Assembly (NCBI GenBank): GCA_025355875.1
Contig: JANXYV010000199.1
Span: 1-32,152, forward strand
Reading direction: 5' to 3'
From: Prolixibacteraceae bacterium
GTDB lineage: Bacteria > Bacteroidota > Bacteroidia > Bacteroidales > Prolixibacteraceae
Length of the DNA stretch: 32,152 bases
How positions within the stretch are numbered: the stretch's first letter is position 1; every line of letters starts with the position of its first letter. The notes under the pieces are model-generated. The model was not told the DNA's origin and ran no database searches. It saw only the letters and a program-made list of their open reading frames with translations. Both the position numbers and the translations under genes were made by a program. Below are positions 21,976-31,079 of the stretch, in pieces.

Positions 21976-23394
21976 ATGAACGAGGAAGCCAGAGACAATA
22001 TCGAAGATGATGATTTTGAGGAAGTTGCCGCCCGTTTCAAAAAGATGGTAAAATCCAATTCTTCAGAATATTTCGATGTTTTTGAAGTGGAAGGTATCGT
22101 TGACCAGTTTTTGGAAGATGGAAATATTAAGCTCGCCAAAAAAGCGGTCGAAACCGGATTGCGGATGCACCCTTCATCAATTTCAATTAAAATCAGGCAG
22201 GCGCAGGTGCTTATGCACGAAGGCAAACTCGACGAAAGCCTCGAACTGGTAAGTCTTGCCGAGAAAATCGAGACCAACAACCCTGATCTTTATCTCACTA
22301 AAGGTGCCGTTCTAACTTTAAAAGGCGACTTGAATATGGCCGTTGAAGCCTACGAATATGCTCTGAAAATGCCCATTGATGAATTAGATGAAACGCTTTA
22401 CAACATCGGGGTCTCTTTTGGCCAGGAAGGTGAAACTCATCTAGCACTCAAATACCTAAAAAAGGCTTATCAGGCTAATCCTGACAACGAAATCATTCTT
22501 TATGAATTGGGATATTATTTCGATAAGGACTCACAGTTTGAAAACAGCATCGAATTCTATTCTAAATATTTGGACATTGATCCTTTCAACCATTCGGTAT
22601 GGTACAACATCGGGATTACATACAACCGGATGGGAATGTTCGAAAAAGCCATTGAAGCTTATGATTTTGCATTGGTCATCAATGATGAATTTCTTCATGC
22701 GCATTTCAATAAAGCCAACGCGCTGGCAAACAACAACCAATTTGACTCAGCGATTGAATGTTATCTCGAATATTTACAGCTCGACAAGAGTAACGACGAT
22801 GCCCACTGCTATCTTGCTGAATGTTACCTGAACACCGACCGTTACAATGAAGCCCTGGTCAATTACCAGAAAGCAATTAAGCTGAACGACACCAATGCAA
22901 GCGCATGGTATGGCTCCGGGCTTATCATGTGGTCAGAAGGTCATCTGAATGAGGCTCAGGGATTTTTCAAGAAAGCAATCAGTCTGGAAGAGGATAATTC
23001 TGATTTCTGGGCCATGAATGCCAAGGTACAGGCTGAATTGAATGAAATTGAAGAGGCAATAGATTCATTTGAAATGGCCACCATGCTCGAACCTGATTGT
23101 ATTGAAAACTGGCTTTCGTATTCAGAAATGTTCTATGACATGGAAGATAACGACCGGGCTATAGAAGTCTTAAAAACGGCCAATAAAATCAATAAATCGA
23201 ATGCTTTCCTGAATTATCGTTTAACGGCCTATCTGCTCGATAAAGACGAAGAGCTGGAGGCAGTTTGCCATTTCGAACGTGCACTGAAAATTGATTACAG
23301 CAAACAAAATGAGCTATTTGAGTTTTATCCGGAAGCATCTAAAGTTGAATCCATTAAAAAGCTAATTTCCCAATACCAGTCGATGAAATTTTAA
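21976..23394 (+). CDS. Tetratricopeptide-repeat protein
   Basis: 472-residue cytoplasmic protein made almost wholly of TPR units from about residue 60 to 450, for example LYNIGVSFGQEGETHLALKY, VWYNIGITYNRMGMFEKAIE, AWYGSGLIMWSEGHLNEAQG and ENWLSYSEMFYDMEDNDRAI. The N-terminal 30 residues are acidic (DNIEDDDFEEVAARF). No signal peptide or catalytic domain is visible. Such TPR scaffolds are common in Bacteroidota; partners are unknown. It has its own promoter box and lies 48 nt after the DUF4301 gene. Confidence 0.9.
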   Translation: MNEEARDNIEDDDFEEVAARFKKMVKSNSSEYFDVFEVEGIVDQFLEDGNIKLAKKAVETGLRMHPSSISIKIRQAQVLMHEGKLDESLELVSLAEKIETNNPDLYLTKGAVLTLKGDLNMAVEAYEYALKMPIDELDETLYNIGVSFGQEGETHLALKYLKKAYQANPDNEIILYELGYYFDKDSQFENSIEFYSKYLDIDPFNHSVWYNIGITYNRMGMFEKAIEAYDFALVINDEFLHAHFNKANALANNNQFDSAIECYLEYLQLDKSNDDAHCYLAECYLNTDRYNEALVNYQKAIKLNDTNASAWYGSGLIMWSEGHLNEAQGFFKKAISLEEDNSDFWAMNAKVQAELNEIEEAIDSFEMATMLEPDCIENWLSYSEMFYDMEDNDRAIEVLKTANKINKSNAFLNYRLTAYLLDKDEELEAVCHFERALKIDYSKQNELFEFYPEASKVESIKKLISQYQSMKF

Positions 23395-23476
23395 CACGAT
23401 GAAACAAACCATTGAATATCAGGGCAAGTTCCATCAGAGCGCACAAACAATCAATTAATTAACATCAAAATCTTCT

Positions 23477-24256
23477 ATGAATTTTAGTTTGCCACACATG
23501 CCTGAACGACCGGCAAAACCCAGAGAAAAAGGATTGACAATGGTGATGGACAAAGGGTTAAGTCTTCGTGAAGCGGAAGATTTATGTGATATTTCTGCCC
23601 CATATTGTGATCTGATCAAACTTGGTTTTGGAACGTCTGTCATAACCAACCGGCTGCTTGATAAAATCAGGCTATATAAATCGGCTGGTTTGACCCCCTA
23701 TTTTGGAGGTACGCTATTCGAAGCTTTTGCTGTTCGGGAAATGATCGACGAATATCGACGGTATCTTGATGAATTTGAAATGGAAATGGTCGAGGTTTCA
23801 GATGGGGTAATGGATCTGGATCACGAACTTAAATGCAGGTATATTGCTGAACTGAGCAAAAACTATACGGTTCTGTCTGAAGTCGGCACCAAATTAAAAG
23901 GAAAAGAAATTTCGAATGACAAATGGATTTCCTTTATGAAAACCGAACTTGAGGCTGGTGCATGGAAAGTGATCGCTGAAGCCCGCGAAAGTGGAAATAT
24001 GGGAATTTATAATGATGACGGATCGGCCAACTTCGAGTTGATTCTTGGAATTAAAAAAGCACTCAATCCTGATGATATCCTATGGGAAGCGCCTTTGAAA
24101 AACCAGCAGGTTTGGTTTATCAAACTTCTGGGATCGAATGTGAATCTTGGGAATATTGCTACCAATGAGATTATCCCGCTCGAAACCCTCCGTCTTGGAC
24201 TTCGCGGCGATACCTTGCTGACCTTTATTCCATGCAAGCATAACTGGGACATTTGA
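23477..24256 (+). CDS. comA: Phosphosulfolactate synthase (ComA family)
   Basis: 259 residues, the usual length of ComA, a TIM-barrel enzyme adding sulfite to phosphoenolpyruvate to give (R)-2-phospho-3-sulfolactate. Recognisable segments are RPAKPREKGLTMVMDKGLS, LCDISAPYCDLIKLGFGTS, LTPYFGGTLFE, MVEVSDGVMDL, VLSEVGTK and GAWKVIAEARESGNMGIYNDDG, with a C-terminal LRLGLRGDTL. The reaction is known from methanogen coenzyme M synthesis and from sulfolactate synthesis in Bacillus spores; in Bacteroidota the end product is not established. None of the later enzymes (ComB phosphatase, ComC dehydrogenase) is next to it. It ends at a shared terminator. Confidence 0.85.
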   Translation: MNFSLPHMPERPAKPREKGLTMVMDKGLSLREAEDLCDISAPYCDLIKLGFGTSVITNRLLDKIRLYKSAGLTPYFGGTLFEAFAVREMIDEYRRYLDEFEMEMVEVSDGVMDLDHELKCRYIAELSKNYTVLSEVGTKLKGKEISNDKWISFMKTELEAGAWKVIAEARESGNMGIYNDDGSANFELILGIKKALNPDDILWEAPLKNQQVWFIKLLGSNVNLGNIATNEIIPLETLRLGLRGDTLLTFIPCKHNWDI

Positions 24257-24297
24257 TCATTTATAAAAAGCATCTATTCGTGGTTGAGTGATCGTAG

Positions 24298-24331
24298 AAA
24301 AGGCCATCTGTCGATTGACAGATGGCCTTTT
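24298..24331. terminator. Bidirectional terminator between comA and rny
   Basis: A perfect 15-bp stem (24298-24312 with 24317-24331) around GATT. The arms begin with A4 and end with T4, so it serves both converging genes. Confidence 0.9.
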
Positions 24332-24358
24332 CTTATTGAATCTTCAGACCATTACATT

Positions 24359-25912
24359 CTATTTTGCATAGCTGATAGCACGCATTTCGCGAATAACGGT
24401 TACTTTTATTTGTCCCGGATAGGTCATCTCATCCTGAATGCGTTTGGCAATGTCAAACGACAATTGTTCCGATTCCTTGTCGCCAATTTTGTCACTTCCA
24501 ACAATGACACGTAATTCGCGTCCGGCCTGAATGGCGTATGTTTTTAAGACTCCCGGATAAGAAAGCGCCAGATCTTCCAGGGTTTTCAGGCGTTTGATAT
24601 ATGATTCGACCACTTCGCGACGGGCTCCCGGACGGGCTCCTGAAATCGCGTCACAAACCTGGATAATAGGTGCGAGCAAACTGGTCATTTCAACTTCGTC
24701 GTGGTGGGCACCGATGGCATTACAAATATCCGGTTTTTCCTTGAAGCGTTCTGCCAGCTTCATTCCCAGCACAGCGTGTGGTAATTCCGGCTCATCATCA
24801 GGTACCTTCCCAATATCGTGGAGCAACCCGGCGCGCTTGGCCGACTTGGCATTCAGGCCTAATTCTGTGGCCATGATGGCGCAAAGATTGGCTACTTCGC
24901 GGGAATGCTGCAACAGGTTTTGTCCGTACGACGAGCGGTATTTCATTTTCCCAATCATCCGGATCAGTTCAGGATGTAAACCATGAACTCCCAAGTCGAT
25001 GGTAGTCCGTTTTCCAGTTTCGATAATTTCTTCTTCCACTTGCTTGCGTACTTTTTCAACCACTTCCTCGATACGGGCCGGATGAATCCGACCGTCGGTA
25101 ACCAGTTGATGAAGCGCCAGACGTGCAATTTCGCGCCGGACCGGATCAAATCCGGATAGTACAATAGCTTCCGGAGTATCATCCACAATAATCTCAACAC
25201 CGGTTGCAGCTTCCAAAGCACGGATATTCCGGCCTTCACGGCCAATGATACGACCTTTGATTTCGTCGCTTTCGATATGAAAAATAGTGACCGAGTTTTC
25301 GATGGCAGTTTCGGTAGCCACTCGCTGAATCGTTTTAACCACCACCTTTTTGGCTTCCTTGTTAGCCGAGAGTTTGGCTTCTTCCATGATTTCGTTGATG
25401 TACGACATGGCTTCCGTTTTGGCCTCATTCTTCAAAGATTCAACCAATTGTGCTTTTGCTTCATCGGCTGAAAGGCCAGACAATACTTCCAGCTTTTCAA
25501 GATGTTTTCGGTGAAGTACTTCCACTTCTGCTTCCTTCTTTTCGAGAAGTTCAAGCTGAACAGTCAGATTTTCTCGGATTACATCCACTTCATGCTTCGA
25601 GGTCTCGAAATCCTTAATTTCCTTGTTTAGTTCGTTACGCCTTTGGTCGATCGAAGTTTCCCGCTGTTTGAGCTTGGCTTCAAAGTTATTGACCTTGATG
25701 CTCTTCTCATTGATGTACTCTTCGTGTTCCGATTTCAGTTGAAGAAACTTCTCCTTGGCCTGAAGGATTTTGTCTTTCTTAATAACCTCGCCTTCAGCTT
25801 CGGCTTCACTTACGATTTTGTTTTTCTTGCTTTTCAGGGCTTTGTCCCACATAAAATAGGAAAGCACTCCACCTCCTAAAAGGCCAGCAATGACGTATAT
25901 AATAACCTCCAT
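24359..25912 (-). CDS. rny: Ribonuclease Y
   Basis: 517 residues, standard for RNase Y, the membrane-anchored endoribonuclease starting mRNA decay. Domains in order: one N-terminal transmembrane helix ([20 protein letters not shown], 3-22), a long charged coiled coil (about 25-200), a KH RNA-binding domain with [20 protein letters not shown] (about 222-241), and an HD domain with HDIGK (His365, Asp366) and further metal ligands (HHDEVE). The ATG at 25912 gives [10 protein letters not shown]. The gene follows zapA on the same strand after a 116-nt spacer that contains a structured element. Confidence 0.97.
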   Translation of the reverse strand: MEVIIYVIAGLLGGGVLSYFMWDKALKSKKNKIVSEAEAEGEVIKKDKILQAKEKFLQLKSEHEEYINEKSIKVNNFEAKLKQRETSIDQRRNELNKEIKDFETSKHEVDVIRENLTVQLELLEKKEAEVEVLHRKHLEKLEVLSGLSADEAKAQLVESLKNEAKTEAMSYINEIMEEAKLSANKEAKKVVVKTIQRVATETAIENSVTIFHIESDEIKGRIIGREGRNIRALEAATGVEIIVDDTPEAIVLSGFDPVRREIARLALHQLVTDGRIHPARIEEVVEKVRKQVEEEIIETGKRTTIDLGVHGLHPELIRMIGKMKYRSSYGQNLLQHSREVANLCAIMATELGLNAKSAKRAGLLHDIGKVPDDEPELPHAVLGMKLAERFKEKPDICNAIGAHHDEVEMTSLLAPIIQVCDAISGARPGARREVVESYIKRLKTLEDLALSYPGVLKTYAIQAGRELRVIVGSDKIGDKESEQLSFDIAKRIQDEMTYPGQIKVTVIREMRAISYAK

Positions 25913-25943
25913 TTGATATTTAATTAAACTTGTTTATACTAAT

Positions 25944-26010
25944 AAACCCGCATTTCTGATTCAAACTCCTGATCCTGAAATCATGGAATTCAAATTAAAA
26001 ATGCGGGTTT
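25944..26010 (-). other. Structured zapA-rny spacer (long stem with inner hairpin)
   Basis: A 12-bp perfect stem (25944-25955 with 25999-26010) encloses 43 nt. Inside, TCC-TGAT (25967-25973) pairs with ATCA-T-GGA (25980-25987) with one bulged T. On the minus strand the stem is followed by TTTATTAG, giving a weak T-tract. The element could be the terminator of the zap operon, an attenuator ahead of rny, or a short stable RNA. It lies 18 nt from the zapA stop. Confidence 0.55.
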
Positions 26011-26028
26011 TCGAATCTGTGATAAAAT

Positions 26029-26322
26029 TTATTCCTTCAATGACAAATAATCTCCCAAATCTTCATCGAGCTTCTTCAACTCATCAAACAAAGGGGAATG
26101 GTCAACTTTTTCTTCCAACTCAATAGCTTTTAAAACAAATTGAAATGCAGTCATCGCTAAAATATCCTGCGAATCACTATTGACATACCTTTGACGGTAC
26201 TGAAGAACGATATCGTTTATTATTTTGGCAGCTTTCCTATGCTTCTCTTCTTTTTCCCTCTCGACCTTCAACGGATATGAACGTCCGTCAATTTTAATGT
26301 TTATAGAAAGCTTCTCAGTCAT
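26029..26322 (-). CDS. zapA: Cell division protein ZapA
   Basis: 97 residues, the ZapA size and layout: an N-terminal strand-helix head (LSINIKIDGRSYPLKVEREKEEKHRKAAKIIND) and a C-terminal coiled coil (DILAMTAFQFVLKAIELEE). ZapA binds FtsZ and bundles filaments at the division ring. It lies 11 nt after a coiled-coil gene, same strand, a pair conserved in Bacteroidota, and is followed by rny. Confidence 0.9.
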   Translation of the reverse strand: MTEKLSINIKIDGRSYPLKVEREKEEKHRKAAKIINDIVLQYRQRYVNSDSQDILAMTAFQFVLKAIELEEKVDHSPLFDELKKLDEDLGDYLSLKE

Positions 26323-26333
26323 TTATCTGTGTA

Positions 26334-26627
26334 TTACTGGTTTAATAGAGCAATACATTTATCAATTTCCCGCACTATTTTTTGTATTCTGTTTTTTGCA
26401 TCTTTATTTTCATCATCCGACACAATTAACATTTTTGCAATTTTTAAATTTTCGTATTTCTGTTCAAGCAAACGATTTTCCTGATGAAGCTGATTGATCG
26501 ATTTTTCCAGGTCTCCAATCTTTCCTTGCAGTTGGTGTTTTTCCTGTTTAAGTGCCTCATGCTTAGCGATTATCTGCTTCACTTTAACCTTAAAGTCTAT
26601 CAATAGGTTTTTCTCCAAATCAGTCAT
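26334..26627 (-). CDS. ZapB-like coiled-coil protein
   Basis: 97 residues forming one coiled coil from about residue 10 to 65 (KVKQIIAKHEALKQEKHQLQ, IGDLEKSINQLHQENRLLEQ), with a C-terminal helix (RIQKIVREIDKCIALL). No catalytic motif. Its place directly ahead of zapA and its size suggest a division-ring partner analogous to ZapB, but similarity is only in coiled-coil character. A -7 box for this operon lies at 26647-26654. Confidence 0.7.
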   Translation of the reverse strand: MTDLEKNLLIDFKVKVKQIIAKHEALKQEKHQLQGKIGDLEKSINQLHQENRLLEQKYENLKIAKMLIVSDDENKDAKNRIQKIVREIDKCIALLNQ

Positions 26628-26646
26628 TTCAATACACTTTCTTGGA

Positions 26647-26654
26647 CAAAATTA
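26647..26654 (-). promoter_or_regulatory. -7 promoter box of the zap operon
   Basis: TAATTTTG on the minus strand, an exact TAnnTTTG, 19 nt before the ATG at 26627. No TTTG at the normal -33 distance. Confidence 0.5.
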
Positions 26655-26765
26655 ACATTTTTGGTCAATAGTAAAAATCTGCGGTCATTTATTTTGATTT
26701 AATCCGGGATAGACTTAGTCTGTCGCATAAATAAGTTTTCTATTTTCGCAATCCAAAGAACACCG

Positions 26766-28487
26766 ATGAAAAACATTCTGAATATCCTGATTTTTCTTGC
26801 TTTTGAATTTTCTGCTGCCGCAGTTACTCCCGAATCCGTTGATCACAACTATTTTGCCCCACCCCTGAAAATTCCTTTTTTCCTGGCCGGAAATTTTGCA
26901 GAATTGCGTCCCAATCATTTTCATGCAGGGATCGACATCAAAACTCAGGGAAGAACCGGGCTTCCGGTTTATGCAGCAGCGGATGGATATCTTTCAAGAA
27001 TTACAATTTCAGCTTCGGGATATGGAAATGCCATGTACATCAATCATCCGAATGGCACGACCACCGTATATGGCCACCTCGAAAGATTTATTCCGCGAAT
27101 CGAAGAATTTATTCGCCAGATCCAATACGAAAAAGAAGTTTTTGCGCTCGACCAGGTGATTTCGGAAGGTACATTTCCGGTAAAAAAAGGAGAACAAATT
27201 GCATTCAGTGGAAACTCCGGAAGTTCGGGTGGACCACATTTGCATTTTGAAATCAGGCAAACCAAAGAGCAGATTGTACTGAATCCACTGCTGTTTAATA
27301 TGCCGGTGAAGGATAAAAGCAAACCTATTGTTCAGGCACTGATGGTGTATCCGATTTCGGACGATGCCACAGTGGCCGGAAAAACCAGTCCTCAGCGGTT
27401 CGAAACCGTTTTGTCCGGAAATTCATGGCAATTGAAACCCAACCAGGCCATTCAGGTATTCGGAAAAATCGGTTTTGGAATCCAGACCGTTGATGTATTG
27501 GATGGAAGTCCAAACCGGTGTGGCATATATTTACTAAAACTGAGCGTGGATAAAGAACTTATATACTCGTTCACCATGGACGATTTTACTCAGGACGAAT
27601 CCAGGTACATCAATTCTCAGATGGATTACGAGCGCGAAGTAAAAACAGGACAGCGGCTATACCGGACCTGGCTTCAACCTGGGAACAAACTGACCATTTA
27701 CGATAAGGTTGAAGAAAGGGGAATTTTTAAAGCTACCGACGACAATTTGCACGAGGTAAACTATGAAATTACTGATGCCTATGGCAATGAAACCAGTTTA
27801 AATTTCAAAATCCAATCCAAAGAGATAAAAACAACACCGGAAAAGGAAAAAGGCGAACTGTTTAAATATAACCGGAACAACCACATCCGGAACGACGAAC
27901 TCGAATTTTCGGTTCCTGAAGGAGCTTTGTATGATGATGTGGATTTCGTATATTCGAAAAAATCAACCCTTCCAAAATTCTATTCTCCGGTTTTTCAGCT
28001 TCACAATACAACTATTCCTTTGCACTTTGCATGCCCTTTGAAAATAAAGGCAGTGAATCTACCGGCCAACCTTCAGGGAAAAGCCTTGCTCGCCCAGGTT
28101 GATCCAGCTTCAGGAAAAATATACTCTGCCACAGGGAAATTTGTCGATGGATGGGTGGAAGGAAACATTAAGGTTCTTGGAAATTATGCCGTTGCTATCG
28201 ACAATGTTGCACCGAAAATCACCTCGCTGTCCATCTCCGACAAAAAACCATTAAATAAAACCAATCTACTGAAATTCAAAGTGACTGATAACCTTTCAGG
28301 CATCGAAACTTTCAGGGGAACCATTGATGGGAAGTGGGTCTTGTTTGAATACGATTTAAAAAACAATTTGCTCAGCTATACGTTTGATAAAACAAGGTTT
28401 CAGTTCGGCAAGAAACATGAACTGAATCTTGAAGTTACCGATTACAAAGGCAACACGAGTAAATACAAGGCAAACTTTTACAAATAA
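26766..28487 (+). CDS. M23-family metallopeptidase (murein hydrolase)
   Basis: 573 residues with a signal peptide (about 1-19). The LytM/M23 domain occupies about 48-175: HFHAGIDIKT supplies zinc ligands H53 and D57, VYGHLERF gives H104, and GPHLHFEI gives H158 and H160, so the active site is complete. The remaining 400 residues are beta-rich extracytoplasmic domains (for example KITSLSISDKKPLNKTNLLKFKVTDNLSG near the end, an Ig-like unit). It is expected to cleave peptidoglycan cross-links or stem peptides in the periplasm. Its TAA stop overlaps the ATG of anmK (TAATG), so the two are translationally coupled. Confidence 0.9.
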   Translation: MKNILNILIFLAFEFSAAAVTPESVDHNYFAPPLKIPFFLAGNFAELRPNHFHAGIDIKTQGRTGLPVYAAADGYLSRITISASGYGNAMYINHPNGTTTVYGHLERFIPRIEEFIRQIQYEKEVFALDQVISEGTFPVKKGEQIAFSGNSGSSGGPHLHFEIRQTKEQIVLNPLLFNMPVKDKSKPIVQALMVYPISDDATVAGKTSPQRFETVLSGNSWQLKPNQAIQVFGKIGFGIQTVDVLDGSPNRCGIYLLKLSVDKELIYSFTMDDFTQDESRYINSQMDYEREVKTGQRLYRTWLQPGNKLTIYDKVEERGIFKATDDNLHEVNYEITDAYGNETSLNFKIQSKEIKTTPEKEKGELFKYNRNNHIRNDELEFSVPEGALYDDVDFVYSKKSTLPKFYSPVFQLHNTTIPLHFACPLKIKAVNLPANLQGKALLAQVDPASGKIYSATGKFVDGWVEGNIKVLGNYAVAIDNVAPKITSLSISDKKPLNKTNLLKFKVTDNLSGIETFRGTIDGKWVLFEYDLKNNLLSYTFDKTRFQFGKKHELNLEVTDYKGNTSKYKANFYK

Positions 28488-29542
28488 TGGAAACCTATTT
28501 GAGCATCGGTTGCATGTCGGGAACATCGTTGGACGGACTGGATTTAACTGCCTGCCGGTTTTCATTCGATGGGGCATGGAAATTTGAAATCCTGAAATCG
28601 GTTACCATTCCCTATTCTCACAAATGGGTCAACCGGCTCGCCAAAGCCGGCCAACTAACGGCGCTTGAACTGGCTTTGCTCAACAACGATTACGGAAAAT
28701 ACATCGGCAAACAAGTTGCTGGATTTTGCACTGAACTTCCTGAAAAACCTGATATCGTCTCGTCTCACGGACACACCATTTTCCATCAGCCTCAGGAAAG
28801 GCTCACGCTTCAGATTGGGAATGGCGCTTTCGTGGCAGCTTATTCAGGGATTCAAACGGCTTGTGATTTCAGGAGTTTGGATGTAGCCTTGAAAGGCCAA
28901 GGCGCTCCGTTGGTTCCGATTGGTGATGAGCTTTTGTTTGGTGAATATGAAATATGCCTGAACCTGGGCGGAATTGCCAATGTTTCTTACAAAGAAAATG
29001 GCGAGCGGCGAGCCTTTGATATTTGTCCGGCCAACATGGCTTTTAACTATTTCATCCAGGAATTGGGCTACGAATATGATTTGGACGGGAATCTGGGTCG
29101 TGCCGGAAAAATTCAGGAAGAATTGCTTGGTTTGCTCAACGAATTGGAATTTTATCAGCAAAAAGGACCCAAATCGCTTAGCCGCGAATGGTTTAATACA
29201 GAATTCTTACCCGTAATCCTTTCATTTCATTTGGCCCCGGAAGATGTACTTCGTACTTTATACGAACATGTTTCCGATCAGCTTTCGCGCGCAGTGGACG
29301 GATTTCAAAAGGCTCAGATACTCATCTCTGGAGGCGGAGCACACAATGTTTTCCTGATTGAATTATTCAGCGAGAAGACCAAGCATAAAACCATCATCCC
29401 ATCAGCGCAGATCATTGATTTTAAAGAAGCTATCATTTTTGCATTTCTGGGAGTTCTCAGACTTCGTCATGAAATCAATTGCCTGAAATCGGTTACCGGA
29501 TCGCTACGAGATCATTCAGGAGGGGTCATCTATCTGCCCTGA
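28487..29542 (+). CDS. anmK: Anhydro-N-acetylmuramic acid kinase
   Basis: 351 residues. It phosphorylates and hydrolyses 1,6-anhydroMurNAc to MurNAc-6-phosphate during peptidoglycan recycling. The N-terminal phosphate loop is IGCMSGTSLDGLDL (about 7-20); other family parts are VSSHGHTIFHQP, CDFRSLDVALKGQGAPLVP, LNLGGIANVSY, FDICPANMAFN (with a catalytic Asp) and ISGGGAHN. The length is typical of Bacteroidota AnmK. It overlaps the M23 peptidase by one nucleotide, linking a murein cutter with recycling of its product type. Confidence 0.95.
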   Translation: METYLSIGCMSGTSLDGLDLTACRFSFDGAWKFEILKSVTIPYSHKWVNRLAKAGQLTALELALLNNDYGKYIGKQVAGFCTELPEKPDIVSSHGHTIFHQPQERLTLQIGNGAFVAAYSGIQTACDFRSLDVALKGQGAPLVPIGDELLFGEYEICLNLGGIANVSYKENGERRAFDICPANMAFNYFIQELGYEYDLDGNLGRAGKIQEELLGLLNELEFYQQKGPKSLSREWFNTEFLPVILSFHLAPEDVLRTLYEHVSDQLSRAVDGFQKAQILISGGGAHNVFLIELFSEKTKHKTIIPSAQIIDFKEAIIFAFLGVLRLRHEINCLKSVTGSLRDHSGGVIYLP

Positions 29543-29630
29543 TAGTAAACAATCTTCAGGTACTTGAATAAAGTCATGGATTTTTTCTTTCCGGAAGTCT
29601 ACCTTTCCTGAGAATCTAAAACTTAACTGT

Positions 29631-30830
29631 ATGAAATTTGATCCGGCCTCAAACATCCAGCATTTAAAACAATTTGGCGAATTCGGTGGTGTAAATCCTT
29701 CGATTACCGACTCCTCGACCTACATCTTCTTGCATGCCGACGATATGGAAGAAACCTTTCTGGGACACATGGAAGGCTGTTTTCTCTACTCAAGGCACTG
29801 GAATCCTACCAATAAGTACTTAGCTGATGCAATAGCCGCTATGGAAGATACCGAATCTGCCTGGATCACCGCATCAGGAATGGCCGCCATCACCTGCGCC
29901 ATTCTTCAGGTCTGCAGTGCCGGCGACCACATTGTTACTTCAGTAACTACTTATGGCGGAACTTACGCTTTCCTGAAAAACTATCTCCCCAAGTTTAATA
30001 TCGAAGTCAGTTTTGTAGATATTACCCAATTAGGTCAGGTTGAAGCTTCAATCAGACCAAACACCAAAGTCATTTACACTGAAAGTGTGACGAATCCTTT
30101 GCTTCAGGTTTCTGACATTCCCAAACTGGCTGAAATGGCTCACAGACACAGAACGCTGCTCATGGTTGACAATACTTTTACTCCGATGATCATGACACCC
30201 GCCAGAATGGGTGCCGACATCGTAGTTTACAGTATGACCAAGTTTATCAATGGTAAAAACGACTGTGTGGCAGGCGCCATCTGTGGAAGCAAACAATTCA
30301 TCAACGATCTCTCGAATGTGAACAACGGGACGGCTATGCTACTCGGACCGGTACTCGATCCACTCCGCTCAGCGTCCATTCATAAAAATCTCCATACGCT
30401 TCACCTTCGCATCAAGCAACACAGCAAAAATGCCATGTATCTGGCCCGGGAACTTTTTGCGGCAGGATTAAAACTCGCTTATCCGGGACTTGAAACTCAT
30501 CCTCAGCATGAACTGCACAAATCGCTGATGAACGAAGAATTCGGGTTTGGCGGAATGCTGGCCCTCGACTTTGGAACCGTTCAAAAAGCCAATCAGGTGA
30601 TGCAAAAAATGCAACAGGCTGATGTAGGTTATCTGGCGGTTAGCCTGGGATATTTCAAAACACTTTTCAGTTGTTCCGGGAAAAGTACTTCGTCCGAAAT
30701 ACCTGAAACCGTTCAGCATCAAATGGGACTTTCGCAAGGTCTGGTTCGTTTCTCTGTCGGAATTGACAACAACATCGAAGACAGCCTGAAGGCTATTCTG
30801 GAAATCTGCAGGGAAGAAGGAGTGATTTAG
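29631..30830 (+). CDS. Cys/Met metabolism PLP-dependent lyase (methionine gamma-lyase-like)
   Basis: 399 residues of the Cys/Met metabolism PLP family. The PLP lysine is K204 in YSMTKFINGKNDCVAG; VDNTFTPMIMTPARMGAD holds the PLP aspartate; the family YSRxGNPT motif appears as YSRHWNPT, so the Gly is replaced by Trp. SGMAAIT and the C-terminal GLVRFSVGIDN (SxGxE/D-like) are also typical. The enzyme could be a methionine gamma-lyase, cystathionine gamma-lyase or a related synthase; the changed motif and the NGKND loop set it apart from standard MetB/MetC. No Met or Cys biosynthesis genes are adjacent. It begins 88 nt after anmK. Confidence 0.85.
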   Translation: MKFDPASNIQHLKQFGEFGGVNPSITDSSTYIFLHADDMEETFLGHMEGCFLYSRHWNPTNKYLADAIAAMEDTESAWITASGMAAITCAILQVCSAGDHIVTSVTTYGGTYAFLKNYLPKFNIEVSFVDITQLGQVEASIRPNTKVIYTESVTNPLLQVSDIPKLAEMAHRHRTLLMVDNTFTPMIMTPARMGADIVVYSMTKFINGKNDCVAGAICGSKQFINDLSNVNNGTAMLLGPVLDPLRSASIHKNLHTLHLRIKQHSKNAMYLARELFAAGLKLAYPGLETHPQHELHKSLMNEEFGFGGMLALDFGTVQKANQVMQKMQQADVGYLAVSLGYFKTLFSCSGKSTSSEIPETVQHQMGLSQGLVRFSVGIDNNIEDSLKAILEICREEGVI

Positions 30831-30832
30831 AA

Positions 30833-30876
30833 GTCATTAGTGGTCAGTCAATTGTCATTAGACGTCATTAATGGTC
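30833..30876. repeat. Degenerate TCATTAG-type tandem repeat
   Basis: GTCATTA, GTGGTCA, GTCAATT, GTCATTA follow in register at 7 nt, then GTCATTA again three bases later and ATGGTC. It begins two bases after the stop of the PLP lyase. It is a third example in this window of a 7-bp periodic intergenic array, with a different unit. Confidence 0.5.
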
Positions 30877-31079
30877 TTTGTAATCGAAATTTGAACTTCG
30901 AAAGAGTAAAATTGTTCCAGAAGAAAATTTGAATTGGGTTCATACGTCAGCAAAATACTTATTTCCAATGTGATAATAATTATTTGGGCGGGAAACCATG
31001 ATTATTGGAGTTGACATTTAAATCAAATCATAATCGTATTTCCGCATTTTCTAAAGAAATCAGCAACCCGAAAAAATAC

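Noticed and set aside
25913-26028. 6S RNA gene next to zapA
   Set aside because: The spacer is only 116 nt and shows a terminator-like stem, not the long interrupted hairpin with a central bubble of 6S RNA.
30966-31007. Imperfect AT-rich hairpin upstream of fabD
   Set aside because: Several mismatches and a weak stem; no better than chance in AT-rich spacer DNA.
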